64,000 nt of DNA from Colwellia psychrerythraea 34H (GCF_000012325.1 NC_003910.7:4898001-4962000); one strand, 5' to 3'. Shown: positions 37,022 through 47,068, counted from the stretch's first letter. Translations and numbers: made by a program. The notes: generated by a model from the sequence alone, not told the origin.

Positions 37022-37257
37022 TAAATGCTCCTTAAGTGAGAGTGATGATTACTACGCTTTTAAGTTAATAAACTGAGGCACCATTTACCTCATGATAAAT
37101 AAAATGGCTAAATGCACTGGTTTTACACACAACCGTTTATAACCTTATTGAAGTGTTATTTACAACAAAATTTTAATATTTATTGATGTTTTGCGCTTTA
37201 TTGTTTATTTTATCCAACACTAGATTTATTTAAAATATGCTATAAGGCAATGTGTTT

Positions 37258-38676
37258 ATGAAAAATTTAAGCCACTTTTATATTAACGGACAATGGGTCT
37301 CTCCAGAAAAACCAAATGACTTTATCGTTGAAAACCCTTCAAATGAACGTCAAATTGGTACTATTTCTCTAGGCACTAATGTCGATGTTGATAAAGCCGT
37401 TACCGCGGCTAGAAACGCATTTAATCAGTATGGTTTTAGTTCAAGAGAAGAACGTATTGCACTATTAGAGAAACTATTAAGTGCCTATATGAATCGTTAT
37501 GACGAGATGGCGCAGGCTATTTCCCAAGAAATGGGCGCGCCAATCGATTTTGCCACGGCTGCTCAAGCTGATTGTGGCCGAGGTCATATTCAAACGGCGT
37601 TGGATGCTTTAAAAAATTATGAATTTCAGCACACCTCAGGAAATGCCACCATAACCCATGAGCCAATTGGCGTTTGTGGATTTATTACACCGTGGAACTG
37701 GCCTATTAATCAAATTGTTTGCAAAGTTGCGCCCGCACTAGCCACAGGTTGCACTGTGGTTTTAAAACCGAGTGAAATTGCTCCTTTATCCGCCCATGTT
37801 TTTGCCAAAATAATTGATGATGCCGGTTTCCCTGCAGGAGTTTTTAATCTTGTTAATGGTGATGGAATGGGCGTTGGCTCTGCGATATCGTCTCACCAAG
37901 ATATTGATATGGTTTCTTTTACTGGCTCAACTAGAGCGGGTTCATTAATTTCGAAATCTGCAGCAGATACGGTAAAACGGGTGGCACTAGAGTTAGGTGG
38001 TAAATCACCGAACATTATATTTGACGATGTGGACCTAGAATCGATCGTGACTAAAGGTGTTGTCGGCTGTATGGAAAATACGGGTCAATCATGTAACGCA
38101 CCAACACGTATGCTAGTGCAAGAGTCTGTTTATGATGATGCCGTTAAAATAGCGACTCAAGTGGCTAATAACATAAAAATCGATAGGGCTGATAAGCCAG
38201 GTAATCATATTGGCCCATTAGTTAGCAAAGCCCACTTTGATAAAGTACAAAGCATGATCAAAGAAGCAATAGAATCAGGCGCTACATTATCAGCCGGTGG
38301 TCTCGGTAAGCCTGAAGGTTTTGAATTGGGTCATTTCACCAAACCGACAATATTCTCAAATGTGAACAATAAAATGAACATCGCACAAGAGGAAGTATTT
38401 GGCCCCGTTTTGGTGATCATTCCTTTCAAAGATGAGCAAGAAGCGATCACGTTAGCAAACGATTCTCCTTATGGTTTAGCTGCCTATATAAATACCCCTG
38501 ATGAAACAAAAGCGAGCCGTGTTGCAAGGCAAATGAGGGCTGGAATGGTAAGGATTAACTGGGCTTCACATCATTACACTTCCCCGTTTGGTGGTTATAA
38601 ACAATCAGGAAATGGTCGTGAGTGGGGAACATATGGCTTTGATGATTATTTAGAAATTAAAGCGACTAGCCGTTAG
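37258..38676 (+). CDS. NAD(P)-dependent aldehyde dehydrogenase
   Basis: About 472 residues from ATG 37258, which has AAGG ten bases upstream; GTG 37252 is an alternative. Catalytic cysteine is in NTGQSCNAPTRML, base glutamate in ALELGGKSPNII and NAD site in TPWNWPINQIV. It is not close to GabD. Position between glutaryl-CoA genes and polyamine uptake suggests oxidation of an aminoaldehyde (4-aminobutanal, 5-aminopentanal or the gamma-glutamyl form handled by PuuC), which is otherwise missing here. Substrate is inferred. Confidence 0.82.
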   Translation: MKNLSHFYINGQWVSPEKPNDFIVENPSNERQIGTISLGTNVDVDKAVTAARNAFNQYGFSSREERIALLEKLLSAYMNRYDEMAQAISQEMGAPIDFATAAQADCGRGHIQTALDALKNYEFQHTSGNATITHEPIGVCGFITPWNWPINQIVCKVAPALATGCTVVLKPSEIAPLSAHVFAKIIDDAGFPAGVFNLVNGDGMGVGSAISSHQDIDMVSFTGSTRAGSLISKSAADTVKRVALELGGKSPNIIFDDVDLESIVTKGVVGCMENTGQSCNAPTRMLVQESVYDDAVKIATQVANNIKIDRADKPGNHIGPLVSKAHFDKVQSMIKEAIESGATLSAGGLGKPEGFELGHFTKPTIFSNVNNKMNIAQEEVFGPVLVIIPFKDEQEAITLANDSPYGLAAYINTPDETKASRVARQMRAGMVRINWASHHYTSPFGGYKQSGNGREWGTYGFDDYLEIKATSR

Positions 38677-38702
38677 TCTTTGAAATTTTAATTATATTTA
38701 CT

Positions 38703-38966
38703 TATACCCGTTACCATTCAAAGTGCAGGTTTTCAGTGGGAATTTAAATGACTTTAGGCAAGAAGAATGATTTAAGCATAGTCATTCTATGCTTTGATTA
38801 TTTGACGCAGTATAAAGGCATTTAAAACCCATCGAAGAAGCGCTTGAGCAACATCACTTCATCGTTGCTGTGATTTATAAGGGAATTACCATTATTTCAT
38901 CACAGCGCCTTGAATTGAAATTGCTCAAGCACTCTGAAACCTACATCTTGATTGATGACGGGTATA
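38703..38966. repeat. TATACCC-ended palindromic repeat, copy C
   Basis: 264 bp between TATACCCGTTACC and a right end reading GACGGGTATA. Inner arms GCTTGAGCAA (38842-38851) and TTGCTCAAGC (38931-38940) are perfectly complementary and differ from those of A, B and D. It contains AAGGGAATTACCATT. It lies 155 bases before potF. Confidence 0.83.
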
Positions 38967-39120
38967 TAAGCTTAAATTTCCCCTAAAAGGGTGTTGATTT
39001 ATTGACTTGACTATGTTTCTATAAATAAGAATTTGAAGAATATATTTAACATAACGATGTCATTCTGAGTTTTACAATAGATTTTATAAGTAAATAACAA
39101 ACAAAAACAGGGTATGAACC

Positions 39121-40206
39121 ATGAAAAAGAAAAGTATATTACTAATAACAACAATGCTTGCTTCACTGGCCGCATCTGCATCAGATAAAGTAGTTAACGT
39201 TTATAACTGGTCAGATTATATTGACCCTGCAGCGATTAAACAGTTTGAAAAAGAAACCGGTATCAAAGTTAACTACGATGTTTATGATTCTAATGAAATC
39301 CTCGAAGCTAAGCTGATGGCCGGTGGTTCAGGTTATGATGTTGTGGTACCAACAGGTTCATTTTTAGAACGCCAAGCAAAAGCAGGTATTTACGCACAAA
39401 TCGATAAAAACAACCTGTCCAATTACAATAACATTGATAAAGCAATGGCTGGTAAAATGGCGCTTCATGATCCAGGTAACAAGCACAGTGTGCCGTATAC
39501 TTGGGGAACGATTGGTCTAGGTATTAATACTGATATGGTTAAAGCACGCTTAGGTGATGTGGAACTTAATAGCTTAGATCTTATCTTTAAGCCTGAAGTC
39601 GCAGCTAAGCTAGCTGATTGTGGTATTGGTATTTTAGACTCACCTGCTGAAGTTATGTCTATCGCGTTAAACTACGCAGGTTTAGATCCTAACTCTGAAA
39701 GTGATAAAGATCTTAAAGCAACTAAAGCGATGATTAAAAAGGCTCGCCCTCATTATAAATATTTTGACTCAAGCCGCCTGATTGCTGATTTAGCCAATGG
39801 CGATATTTGTGTTGCGTTAGGTTATAACGGCGATATGTTGCAAGCTAATAGTCGTGCAAGTGAAGCTGGACAAGGCGTTAAAGTTGAGTACCTAATTCCT
39901 AAAGAAGGCACCATTGCTTGGTTCGATATGATGGCAATTCCTGCTGATGCGCCTCACAAGAAAGAAGCTTATGCCTTTATCAACTTCATCTTAAAAGCTG
40001 AAACAGGTGCTGGTATTTCTAACTATGTTTATTATGCTGTTGCTAATGAAGCTGCTACTAAGTTTGTTAATGACGACATTAAATCTAATATCGGTATTTA
40101 TCCGGTTGGCGAAACAAAAGAAAATCTGTTTTCTCAACTCGCTCACACCTCGCGTTTTGACCGTAAATTAACGCGTGCTTGGACACAAATCAAAACAGGT
40201 AGATAG
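39121..40206 (+). CDS. potF: PotF-like periplasmic putrescine-binding protein
   Basis: A 361-residue secreted protein with signal peptide (ILLITTMLASLAASA). VVNVYNWSDYIDPAAIKQFE is the conserved start of PotD/PotF proteins, and GGSGYDVVVPTGSFLERQ follows. It captures putrescine or related polyamines for the PotGHI importer. A strong hairpin separates it from potG, which would give more binding protein than transporter. Whether it prefers putrescine, spermidine or cadaverine is not visible. Confidence 0.92.
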   Translation: MKKKSILLITTMLASLAASASDKVVNVYNWSDYIDPAAIKQFEKETGIKVNYDVYDSNEILEAKLMAGGSGYDVVVPTGSFLERQAKAGIYAQIDKNNLSNYNNIDKAMAGKMALHDPGNKHSVPYTWGTIGLGINTDMVKARLGDVELNSLDLIFKPEVAAKLADCGIGILDSPAEVMSIALNYAGLDPNSESDKDLKATKAMIKKARPHYKYFDSSRLIADLANGDICVALGYNGDMLQANSRASEAGQGVKVEYLIPKEGTIAWFDMMAIPADAPHKKEAYAFINFILKAETGAGISNYVYYAVANEAATKFVNDDIKSNIGIYPVGETKENLFSQLAHTSRFDRKLTRAWTQIKTGR

Positions 40207-40220
40207 TTTTAATCATTGAC

Positions 40221-40246
40221 CATAAGGGCATTAGCTTGCCCTTATG
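40221..40246 (+). terminator. Intercistronic hairpin between potF and potG
   Basis: CATAAGGGCA (40221-40230) pairs perfectly with TGCCCTTATG (40237-40246) around TTAGCT. CTTTAGG follows, so termination is probably partial. Such hairpins often raise the level of the binding protein over its membrane partners. Confidence 0.6.
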
Positions 40247-40310
40247 CTTTAGGACATAACTACAATAACAAATATCTAAATCCTGTCGAAAATATCCCTA
40301 GGAATCTCGA

Positions 40311-41441
40311 ATGACTCAAGAAACAACTATGCCTCTTTGGAAACAAGATGGCGCTAAACCTTTTATTCAAATAAAAAACGTGACTAAAAAATTCGGTGAA
40401 TTTACCGCCGTAGATAATGTTTCGTTAGATATTTATGAAAATGAATTATTTTGTTTATTAGGAGGTTCGGGATCAGGAAAAAGCACCCTGTTAAGGATAT
40501 TAGCCGGTTTTGAGGACCTCACCTCTGGTCAGGTACTCATCGATGGCGTTGATATGGCTAATATTGAGCCATGGAATCGACCGATAAATATGATGTTTCA
40601 GTCATACGCATTATTTCCTCATATGACCGTGGCTAAGAATATTGCTTTTGGTTTAAAGCGAGATAACGTGCCGAAAAAAGAAATTGCAGAACGTGTTACT
40701 GAAATGCTTACCATGATGCAAATAGAAGCATTTGCAGATAGAAAACCCGATCAATTATCAGGCGGTCAGCGCCAACGTGTTGCGTTAGCAAGATCATTGA
40801 TCAAACGCCCTAAATTACTATTACTTGATGAGCCTTTAGGTGCACTGGATAAAAAGCTTAGAGAAGAAACTCAATTTGAATTAGTTAATATTCAAGATAA
40901 GTTAGGAGTTACCTTTGTTGTGGTGACTCATGACCAAGAAGAAGCCATGACACTAGCGACCCGCATTGGCGTTATGGGTAATGGTATTATTACCCAAGTT
41001 GATGAACCTCGCGATGTTTATGAATATCCAAGCAGCCGTTTTGTTGCAGAATTTGTTGGCTCTATTAATTTATTTGAGGGTCGTATTTATGAAGATGAAG
41101 TTGAGCATGTAAAAATAAAGTCAAAAGAAGCTGGTTGTAACTTTTTTGTCAATCATGGCATTAGCTGTGCCCCTAATCAAAAAGTGACAGTTGCTGTTCG
41201 TCCTGAAAAAATGAAAGTCACCCGTAGAAAACCAGATCAGGAATATAACTGCTTACACGGGCAAATCATCGACATTGCCTATATGGGTAACCTGTCAATT
41301 TTTAGGGTCAAGTTAGAGAGTGGCGTCATTGTTCGTGTCACCTTACCTAATCTTGTCAGAGAAAACCGCAATCCATTAACATGGGATGATTTTGTTTACC
41401 TTGCATGGGATGACGACAGCAGCGTGGTATTAACATCATGA
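40311..41441 (+). CDS. potG: PotG-like polyamine ABC transporter ATPase
   Basis: A 376-residue ATPase. Walker A is GGSGSGKS (near residue 54), the signature LSGGQRQR, Walker B LLLLDEPLGALD and the switch histidine is in VTHDQEEAM. The C-terminal TOBE domain includes AVRPEKMKVTRR. The ~20-residue N-terminal extension before IQIKNVTKKFG is as in E. coli PotG. It overlaps potH by four bases (ATGA). Confidence 0.93.
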   Translation: MTQETTMPLWKQDGAKPFIQIKNVTKKFGEFTAVDNVSLDIYENELFCLLGGSGSGKSTLLRILAGFEDLTSGQVLIDGVDMANIEPWNRPINMMFQSYALFPHMTVAKNIAFGLKRDNVPKKEIAERVTEMLTMMQIEAFADRKPDQLSGGQRQRVALARSLIKRPKLLLLDEPLGALDKKLREETQFELVNIQDKLGVTFVVVTHDQEEAMTLATRIGVMGNGIITQVDEPRDVYEYPSSRFVAEFVGSINLFEGRIYEDEVEHVKIKSKEAGCNFFVNHGISCAPNQKVTVAVRPEKMKVTRRKPDQEYNCLHGQIIDIAYMGNLSIFRVKLESGVIVRVTLPNLVRENRNPLTWDDFVYLAWDDDSSVVLTS

Positions 41442-42391
41442 GTAAAGTAACCGGCACTTTTTGGCTCGGTCGTTATGACACAGTCAAAACTCGATTTAGT
41501 TCATTGAAAAAAATTCGCTGGGGTAGATACTCTGTTATCTCTATCCCTTCCTTATGGTTAGCCTTATTTTTCTTTATTCCCTTTTTAGTTGTGTTTAAAA
41601 TTTCACTGGCTGAATCTGCTATAGCTGTACCTCCTTATACAGATATGTTTGCTTGGAATGTAGAAGATGCAATTATTGATGTAAAAATAAAACTTGGCAA
41701 CTATTTATACCTTTTTGAAGACTCCTTTTATTTAGACGCCTATTTAAGTTCAGTTAAGATCGCCGCGGTCTCTACTTTTTTTACTTTATTAATCGGCTTT
41801 CCAATGGCCTATTTTATTGCAAGTAAAACAGGCACCATGCGAACGCTTTTATTAACGCTTGTTATCTTACCTTTTTGGACTTCATTTCTATTACGAGTCT
41901 ATGCGTGGATGGGCTTTCTTAAAAAGAATGGTATTGTTAATGAGTTTTTACAAGGCATTGGCCTTATTGACCAACCTATTCAAATGTTACAAACCGACTT
42001 TGCTGTATACATTGGTATTGTCTACACCTACTTACCTTTTATGATCTTACCTTTGTACACCACCTTAGAAAAACTAGATGGTAGTTTGATTGAAGCGTCT
42101 AAAGATCTGGGTGCAGGACCAATTAGAACCTTTTTCTTGATTACCTTACCCATGTCTATGCCCGGTATTTTAGCTGGCTGTTTATTAGTGTTCATACCTG
42201 CCGTTGGAGAATTTGTTATTCCTGCCCTATTAGGTGCGTCTGACACGTTAATGATAGGACGAGTGCTTTGGGATGAGTTCTTCCAGAATAGAGACTGGCC
42301 AATGGCCTCAGCAGTGGCGACCATGATGTTACTTATTTTAGTTGTTCCTATAATGTTTTTACGTAATGGCAAAAAAGAAGGAGCTGAATAA
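41438..42391 (+). CDS. potH: PotH-like polyamine ABC transporter permease
   Basis: A 317-residue inner-membrane protein with six expected helices. The first is SIPSLWLALFFFIPFLVVFKISLAE and the EAA loop reads EASKDLGAGPIRTFFLITLP. TSFLLRVYAWMGFLKKNG is conserved in PotH/PotB. It overlaps potG by four bases and potI by one. Confidence 0.93.
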   Translation: MSKVTGTFWLGRYDTVKTRFSSLKKIRWGRYSVISIPSLWLALFFFIPFLVVFKISLAESAIAVPPYTDMFAWNVEDAIIDVKIKLGNYLYLFEDSFYLDAYLSSVKIAAVSTFFTLLIGFPMAYFIASKTGTMRTLLLTLVILPFWTSFLLRVYAWMGFLKKNGIVNEFLQGIGLIDQPIQMLQTDFAVYIGIVYTYLPFMILPLYTTLEKLDGSLIEASKDLGAGPIRTFFLITLPMSMPGILAGCLLVFIPAVGEFVIPALLGASDTLMIGRVLWDEFFQNRDWPMASAVATMMLLILVVPIMFLRNGKKEGAE

Positions 42392-43194
42392 TGACTAGAA
42401 ATTCAAAGTTTTTATCAATCTCATCGTTATTTGGATTTATATTTCTTTATGCGCCGATACTTTCACTAATTATTTATAGCTTTAACAAATCTAAGCTAGT
42501 GACGGTATGGGGTGGATGGTCTGTTAAATGGTATGCTGAATTATTCAGCAACCAACAAATTATTGATGCGGCAATAGTGAGCTTAAAAGTTGCATTTATC
42601 ACCGCAACGCTATCCGTTATTCTCGGTGTTCTGGCGGGTTATGTACTGAGTCGAATGGGTAAGTTCCCTGGTAAATTAATCGTTTCAGGTTGGATAAGTG
42701 CACCGCTTATTATGCCAGAAGTGATCACCGGTTTATCACTCTTGCTATTGTTCGTTTCTTTAGAGAACTTAATAGGTTGGCCTGCAGGAAGAGGCATTAC
42801 CACGATTATTATTGCCCATACTACTTTTTGTATGGCGTATGTTGCAGTAATTGTGCAGTCTCGCTTGTCACAAATGGATGATTCATTAGAAGAAGCTGCG
42901 ATGGATTTAGGAGCAAAACCACATAGTTTGTTCTTTCTAATCACCTTACCTATTATCTCTCCCGCGATAATTTCTGGTTGGTTACTGGCGTTTACTATGT
43001 CGTTAGATGATTTGGTTATCGCGAGTTTTGTATCCGGTCCAGGTAACAGTACGCTACCTATGGTTATCTTCTCTAAGATAAGACTAGGGGTGTCACCTGA
43101 AGTGAACGCACTGGCAACAATCATGATATTAATTGTCGCCATTGGTGTAGTCGCTGCTATGTGGCAAATGAGAAAAAAAGAAACCACCCTCTAA
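42391..43194 (+). CDS. potI: PotI-like polyamine ABC transporter permease
   Basis: A 267-residue permease with six expected helices. The EAA loop is EAAMDLGAKPHSLFFLITLP, and SFNKSKLVTVWGGWSVKWYAEL matches PotI/PotC. It closes the transporter operon, and a strong terminator begins 28 bases after the stop. Confidence 0.93.
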   Translation: MTRNSKFLSISSLFGFIFLYAPILSLIIYSFNKSKLVTVWGGWSVKWYAELFSNQQIIDAAIVSLKVAFITATLSVILGVLAGYVLSRMGKFPGKLIVSGWISAPLIMPEVITGLSLLLLFVSLENLIGWPAGRGITTIIIAHTTFCMAYVAVIVQSRLSQMDDSLEEAAMDLGAKPHSLFFLITLPIISPAIISGWLLAFTMSLDDLVIASFVSGPGNSTLPMVIFSKIRLGVSPEVNALATIMILIVAIGVVAAMWQMRKKETTL

Positions 43195-43222
43195 ATAACG
43201 CTCATTTTTAGTCTTTCTTATT

Positions 43223-43250
43223 AAGGTTGTATCGTTGTACAGCCTTTTTT
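43223..43250 (+). terminator. pot operon terminator
   Basis: AAGGTTGTA (43223-43231) pairs with TACAGCCTT (43238-43246), one G-T, followed by TTTT. Its position shows that the chemoreceptor gene downstream is transcribed separately and that its start is after this point. Confidence 0.8.
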
Positions 43251-43271
43251 ATTTTCAAAGGGATTCGTTAC

Positions 43272-45377
43272 ATGAATAAATCCGTAAAAACAAAAATTAT
43301 TTTTTCCACCCTGTTATTACTTATCATCACAATAACCTCATTATTAATCGTCTCTTCAATCTCTGTTGATAAAACCGCAACCTCTTTATCTGAATACCTA
43401 CAACCAAAAATTAAAGAAAGCAGTTTAATGCCAATGGTTATTGCGGCAGACGCTGAAACGGCAAGAAATGAAGTATTTTTTGACCAAGTAATCAATGAGG
43501 CTGATCGCCTTGCAAGTGACATTGCGTTTTTACGGGTACAATTTCGCGCGCTTTTTTTATCTGCTGAAGATGTTCGCCATATTTTAAATATGTACATAAA
43601 AAGTGCTATAGAAAGTAATCAATCAGCCGTTGGCGTATATGCTGTTTTTCTTCCCAATGCACTTGATGGTGCTGATGAAGCAAATAAAGGTGCAGACGAT
43701 CTAGCAACAAATGAAGCAGGAAGATTTGCTGTTTATTGGGCTTTGAACGAACAAGGTGAAGCTATTGAAGAAATAATGCCTGAGGAGATGATTAACGATA
43801 CCAGTCCTAATTCAACTGGACAACCCTATAACTCCTGGTTTACTTGCCCTATTGAAAAACAACAAAATTGTTTATTAGAACCCTATATAGACAAAGTTGA
43901 TGGTAAAAACATATTAATGACTTCAATAGCGATACCAATTAAATTCGCGAATAAAGTCGTTGGTGTTGTCGGTATTGATATCGCGTTAGCTGATATCCAA
44001 ACAAAAGCAGAAGCGTTCTCAACTAAAATTGCGGATGGCAACAGCCGAGTATTGATTGTATCTGAAGATAACTCGGTGATAGCTGATTCTAACAATAGTG
44101 CTAATCAAGGTGCTTTATTTTCTGAAATAATTAATAGTACTCAGTTAAATGAAGGCATTAGTGAGAATGATCGCAGTTTTACTTTGGTGAAACGTATTCA
44201 TTTAGGTGGCATCACTCAGTGGAGTATTTATACCGAAATACCTAAACAATATATTACTGATGAAGTAAATCAGACCATGACTGTGTTAGATAAAGGCACT
44301 GAAGACCAGTTTACCAGTGTTCTGTATATGAGTTTATTGGTGTTAATCATAGGTAGTATTGTAATCTTTTTCATGGCTGAAAAATTGACAGTACCCTTAA
44401 GAGCTGTGGCGGACGCTTTAAAACAAATAGCCAGTGGTGATGCTGATTTAACTCAACGTATCAAAGTTAATTCAAAAGATGAAACGGGTCAGCTTGCCCA
44501 TTCGTTTAACCAGTTTGTAGAAGGGCTGGCAAGTATTGTAGGTCAGTTTTCAGAAGGCGTTAAAACCACCTTTTCGGCCTCTGAAACAGGTAAAGCGTTA
44601 TCGACAACAACTAACTCACAATTAGCTAGCCAACAGTTAATGATTGAAATGGTCGCGACGGCAGCAGAGGAAATGTCGCAAACCTCTACCGATGTTGCGC
44701 AAAATGCGGTTTCAACTGCTGATGCGACTAAAGAAGTTAGAAGTGCAGCTTCAAATGGTATTATTAAATTAAAACAAACCACCAGCACCATTTCAAAACT
44801 GGCAGAACAGATGCAGTATTCAAACGAGCAAGTAGATAAGCTGTCAACCAATAGCGATAATATTGTTAATGTACTCAACGTGATTAAGTCAGTTGCAGAA
44901 CAAACTAATTTACTTGCCTTAAACGCAGCCATCGAAGCCGCAAGAGCAGGTGAATTAGGTCGTGGTTTTGCGGTTGTTGCTGATGAAGTAAGGGCACTCG
45001 CGGGTAGAACGGCCAGCTCGGTATTTGAAATTGAAGGCGTCGTTAATGAGTTACAAGTTTCAACGAAAGAAATGGTGGCAACTATCAGTGAAAACGTTAA
45101 AAGAGCCGAGGCTTGCACTGAACAAGCACAGGAAACGCAAACGATCTTTGAAGTTATTGAACAAGAAGTGACTAACATGACGGATATGGCGGCAAATATT
45201 GCTTCTGCCGCTGAAGAGCAAAGTCATGTTTCAGAAGAGATCAGTAGCACCTTACAGAATATAAATACCACCACTGACGAGCTTACGCAAAGTGCTCAGC
45301 AGACCTTAAAAGTGAGTGAAGAGCTGTTGGTATCAGGACAAGATCAAGAACAACTCATCGGGCGATTTAAGTTTTAG
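43272..45377 (+). CDS. Methyl-accepting chemotaxis protein with Cache-type sensor, possible polyamine receptor
   Basis: About 701 residues from ATG 43272 with AAGGGA upstream; earlier in-frame codons fall in the pot terminator. Architecture: TM1 (8-28), a large periplasmic dCache-like domain (to ~360) containing [13 protein letters not shown] and [11 protein letters not shown]2 ([14 protein letters not shown]), HAMP, and an MCP signalling domain with [20 protein letters not shown] and [13 protein letters not shown]. Its place between polyamine uptake and puu genes suggests that it senses polyamines, as does McpU of Pseudomonas. Ligand is inferred. Confidence 0.88.
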   Translation: MNKSVKTKIIFSTLLLLIITITSLLIVSSISVDKTATSLSEYLQPKIKESSLMPMVIAADAETARNEVFFDQVINEADRLASDIAFLRVQFRALFLSAEDVRHILNMYIKSAIESNQSAVGVYAVFLPNALDGADEANKGADDLATNEAGRFAVYWALNEQGEAIEEIMPEEMINDTSPNSTGQPYNSWFTCPIEKQQNCLLEPYIDKVDGKNILMTSIAIPIKFANKVVGVVGIDIALADIQTKAEAFSTKIADGNSRVLIVSEDNSVIADSNNSANQGALFSEIINSTQLNEGISENDRSFTLVKRIHLGGITQWSIYTEIPKQYITDEVNQTMTVLDKGTEDQFTSVLYMSLLVLIIGSIVIFFMAEKLTVPLRAVADALKQIASGDADLTQRIKVNSKDETGQLAHSFNQFVEGLASIVGQFSEGVKTTFSASETGKALSTTTNSQLASQQLMIEMVATAAEEMSQTSTDVAQNAVSTADATKEVRSAASNGIIKLKQTTSTISKLAEQMQYSNEQVDKLSTNSDNIVNVLNVIKSVAEQTNLLALNAAIEAARAGELGRGFAVVADEVRALAGRTASSVFEIEGVVNELQVSTKEMVATISENVKRAEACTEQAQETQTIFEVIEQEVTNMTDMAANIASAAEEQSHVSEEISSTLQNINTTTDELTQSAQQTLKVSEELLVSGQDQEQLIGRFKF

Positions 45378-45427
45378 GTCAATCTGTTGAGTTGAGTTGA
45401 GTTGATAAGTCATAAATTGATGGCAAT

Positions 45428-45460
45428 AAAAAAGCTAACAACACCTTGTTAGCTTTTTTT
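45428..45460 (+). terminator. Chemoreceptor gene terminator
   Basis: AAAAAAGCTAACA (45428-45440) pairs perfectly with TGTTAGCTTTTTT (45447-45459). It has T-runs in both directions and could also serve puuB if transcription crosses repeat D. Confidence 0.85.
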
Positions 45461-45473
45461 GTTTACATGAGCA

Positions 45474-45741
45474 TATACCCAAACCACTTGAAGATGCGTG
45501 TTTCAGGACGCCTGAGTGATTCATGATCAATACGCTTCATTTTCTTAATGGTTATTCCCTTAACAAATGAGGCAACGAAGAACATGAAGTACTCAGATGT
45601 CCCTATACGGTTGGTTTAGAAACGTTTTATCCTACGTTATTGATTTCGATAAGGGAGTAACCATTATCTTCAATCAATGCCTTGGCTAAAAAACGTTTCT
45701 AATTCCAACTGAAACCTGCATCTTCATGTAGTTTGGGTATA
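45474..45741. repeat. TATACCC-ended palindromic repeat, copy D
   Basis: 268 bp. The ends are TATACCCAAACCACTTGAAG on the left and a right end mirrored by GTAGTTTGGGTATA. Inner arms TTAGAAACGTTTT (45616-45628) and AAAACGTTTCTAA (45690-45702) are perfectly complementary and resemble those of copy A. It contains AAGGGAGTAACCATT. It lies between the chemoreceptor terminator and the puuB stop. Confidence 0.85.
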
Positions 45742-45746
45742 AAAGG

Positions 45747-47030
45747 TTAGATACCTAACTTATCTCTCATCTGGTAATACCAAGCACCCATCGCGGTGTA
45801 AGGCGTTTTAAATAACCTACCACCTGGGAATGGATATTGAGGTAAGCCAGCAAATACATCAAAGCGTTCTGCTTGGCCAGTAATTGCATCGGCAATAACT
45901 TTACCGGCTAAGTGGGTCGAAGTTACACCATGGCCACTATAGCCTTGAGCATAATAGACATTGTCATTTATACGGCCAAATTGTGGTAATCGCATTAACG
46001 TCAGTAAAAAGTTACCTGTCCAGGCATAATCAATCTTCACATCTTTGAGTTGAGGGAATGTTTTTAACATTTTAGGAATGATAATTGATTCTATTTTAGA
46101 AGGCTCTCTCGCCCCATAAGTTGTGCCACCACCGTAGATCAGACGACCATCGCCTGATAAGCGGAAGTAATCTAATAGGTAGTTACAATCTTCTACGCAG
46201 ACATCGGTCGGTAATAATTGCTTTTGCATGGCTTCTGGTAAGACTTCAGTGGTAATTATTTGCGTTCCACATGGCATTGATTGTTTCTGTTGCTTAGGTA
46301 AAAGCCCTTCTAAATAAGCATTACCAGCTACAACAACAAAATCAGCCGTTACACTACCTGAGTCTGTTTTAATGACCGCTTTTTTACCATGAACAATATC
46401 AACAACAATACTGTCTTCGTAAATTATTCCACCTAACTTTTCAAACGCAGCAGCTTCACCAAGGGCTAAGTTGAGAGGATGAATATGACCACCTGCTTTA
46501 TCTAATAATCCTCCCACGTAACGTTCAGTACCGACATGATTTTGAATGTCACTTGCACTTAATAGCTCAGTTTCATGGTAGCCATGCTTAGCCCACAGTT
46601 TTTGCTTTTCAGCCATTTCATCCAGCTGTTTGCTGTTACAAGCGGCAAAAACACCTCCTGGTCTTAAATCACATTTGATGTCGTAATCGTTAATTAAACG
46701 TTTAATTATTCGACTACCTTCAAAGGCCATTTGTCCCATTTCAGTACTAACATGTTTGCCATAATTACGTTCAATAAAGTCCATATCTCGACTATAACTA
46801 TTAACTAACTGGCCGCCGTTGCGACCTGAAGCGCCAAAACCAATGCGACTGCCTTCAACAACCACCACTTTGAAGCCTTTTTCAGCCAAATGTAATGCGC
46901 TTGATAATCCAGTAAAACCAGAACCAACAACGCAAATGTCGGCAGTAATATCTTCTGTCAGCTTTGATCGCTGAACTTTATCATTAGCACTTGCCGCATA
47001 ATAAGAGCCTGTGTGGGAAACGTGATTCAT
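45747..47030 (-). CDS. puuB: Gamma-glutamylputrescine oxidase PuuB
   Basis: A 427-residue DAO-family flavoenzyme. The FAD motif is VVGSGFTGLSSALHLAEKG (near residue 35), followed by GRNGGQLVNSYSRDMDF. The C-terminal region has YSGHGVTSTHLAGKVIADA. Length matches E. coli PuuB (426). It oxidises gamma-glutamylputrescine to gamma-glutamyl-aminobutyraldehyde. It is 38 bases downstream of puuA. Confidence 0.9.
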   Translation of the reverse strand: MNHVSHTGSYYAASANDKVQRSKLTEDITADICVVGSGFTGLSSALHLAEKGFKVVVVEGSRIGFGASGRNGGQLVNSYSRDMDFIERNYGKHVSTEMGQMAFEGSRIIKRLINDYDIKCDLRPGGVFAACNSKQLDEMAEKQKLWAKHGYHETELLSASDIQNHVGTERYVGGLLDKAGGHIHPLNLALGEAAAFEKLGGIIYEDSIVVDIVHGKKAVIKTDSGSVTADFVVVAGNAYLEGLLPKQQKQSMPCGTQIITTEVLPEAMQKQLLPTDVCVEDCNYLLDYFRLSGDGRLIYGGGTTYGAREPSKIESIIIPKMLKTFPQLKDVKIDYAWTGNFLLTLMRLPQFGRINDNVYYAQGYSGHGVTSTHLAGKVIADAITGQAERFDVFAGLPQYPFPGGRLFKTPYTAMGAWYYQMRDKLGI

Positions 47031-47068
47031 AACTTGCCTCTGAAATTTTAAATTTATTAACTATTTAA

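Noticed and set aside
44543..45178. A 211-codon minus-strand frame inside the chemoreceptor gene
   Set aside because: It is rich in Ser, Thr, Ala and Cys as expected from reading MCP coding sequence backwards. The plus-strand gene is certain.
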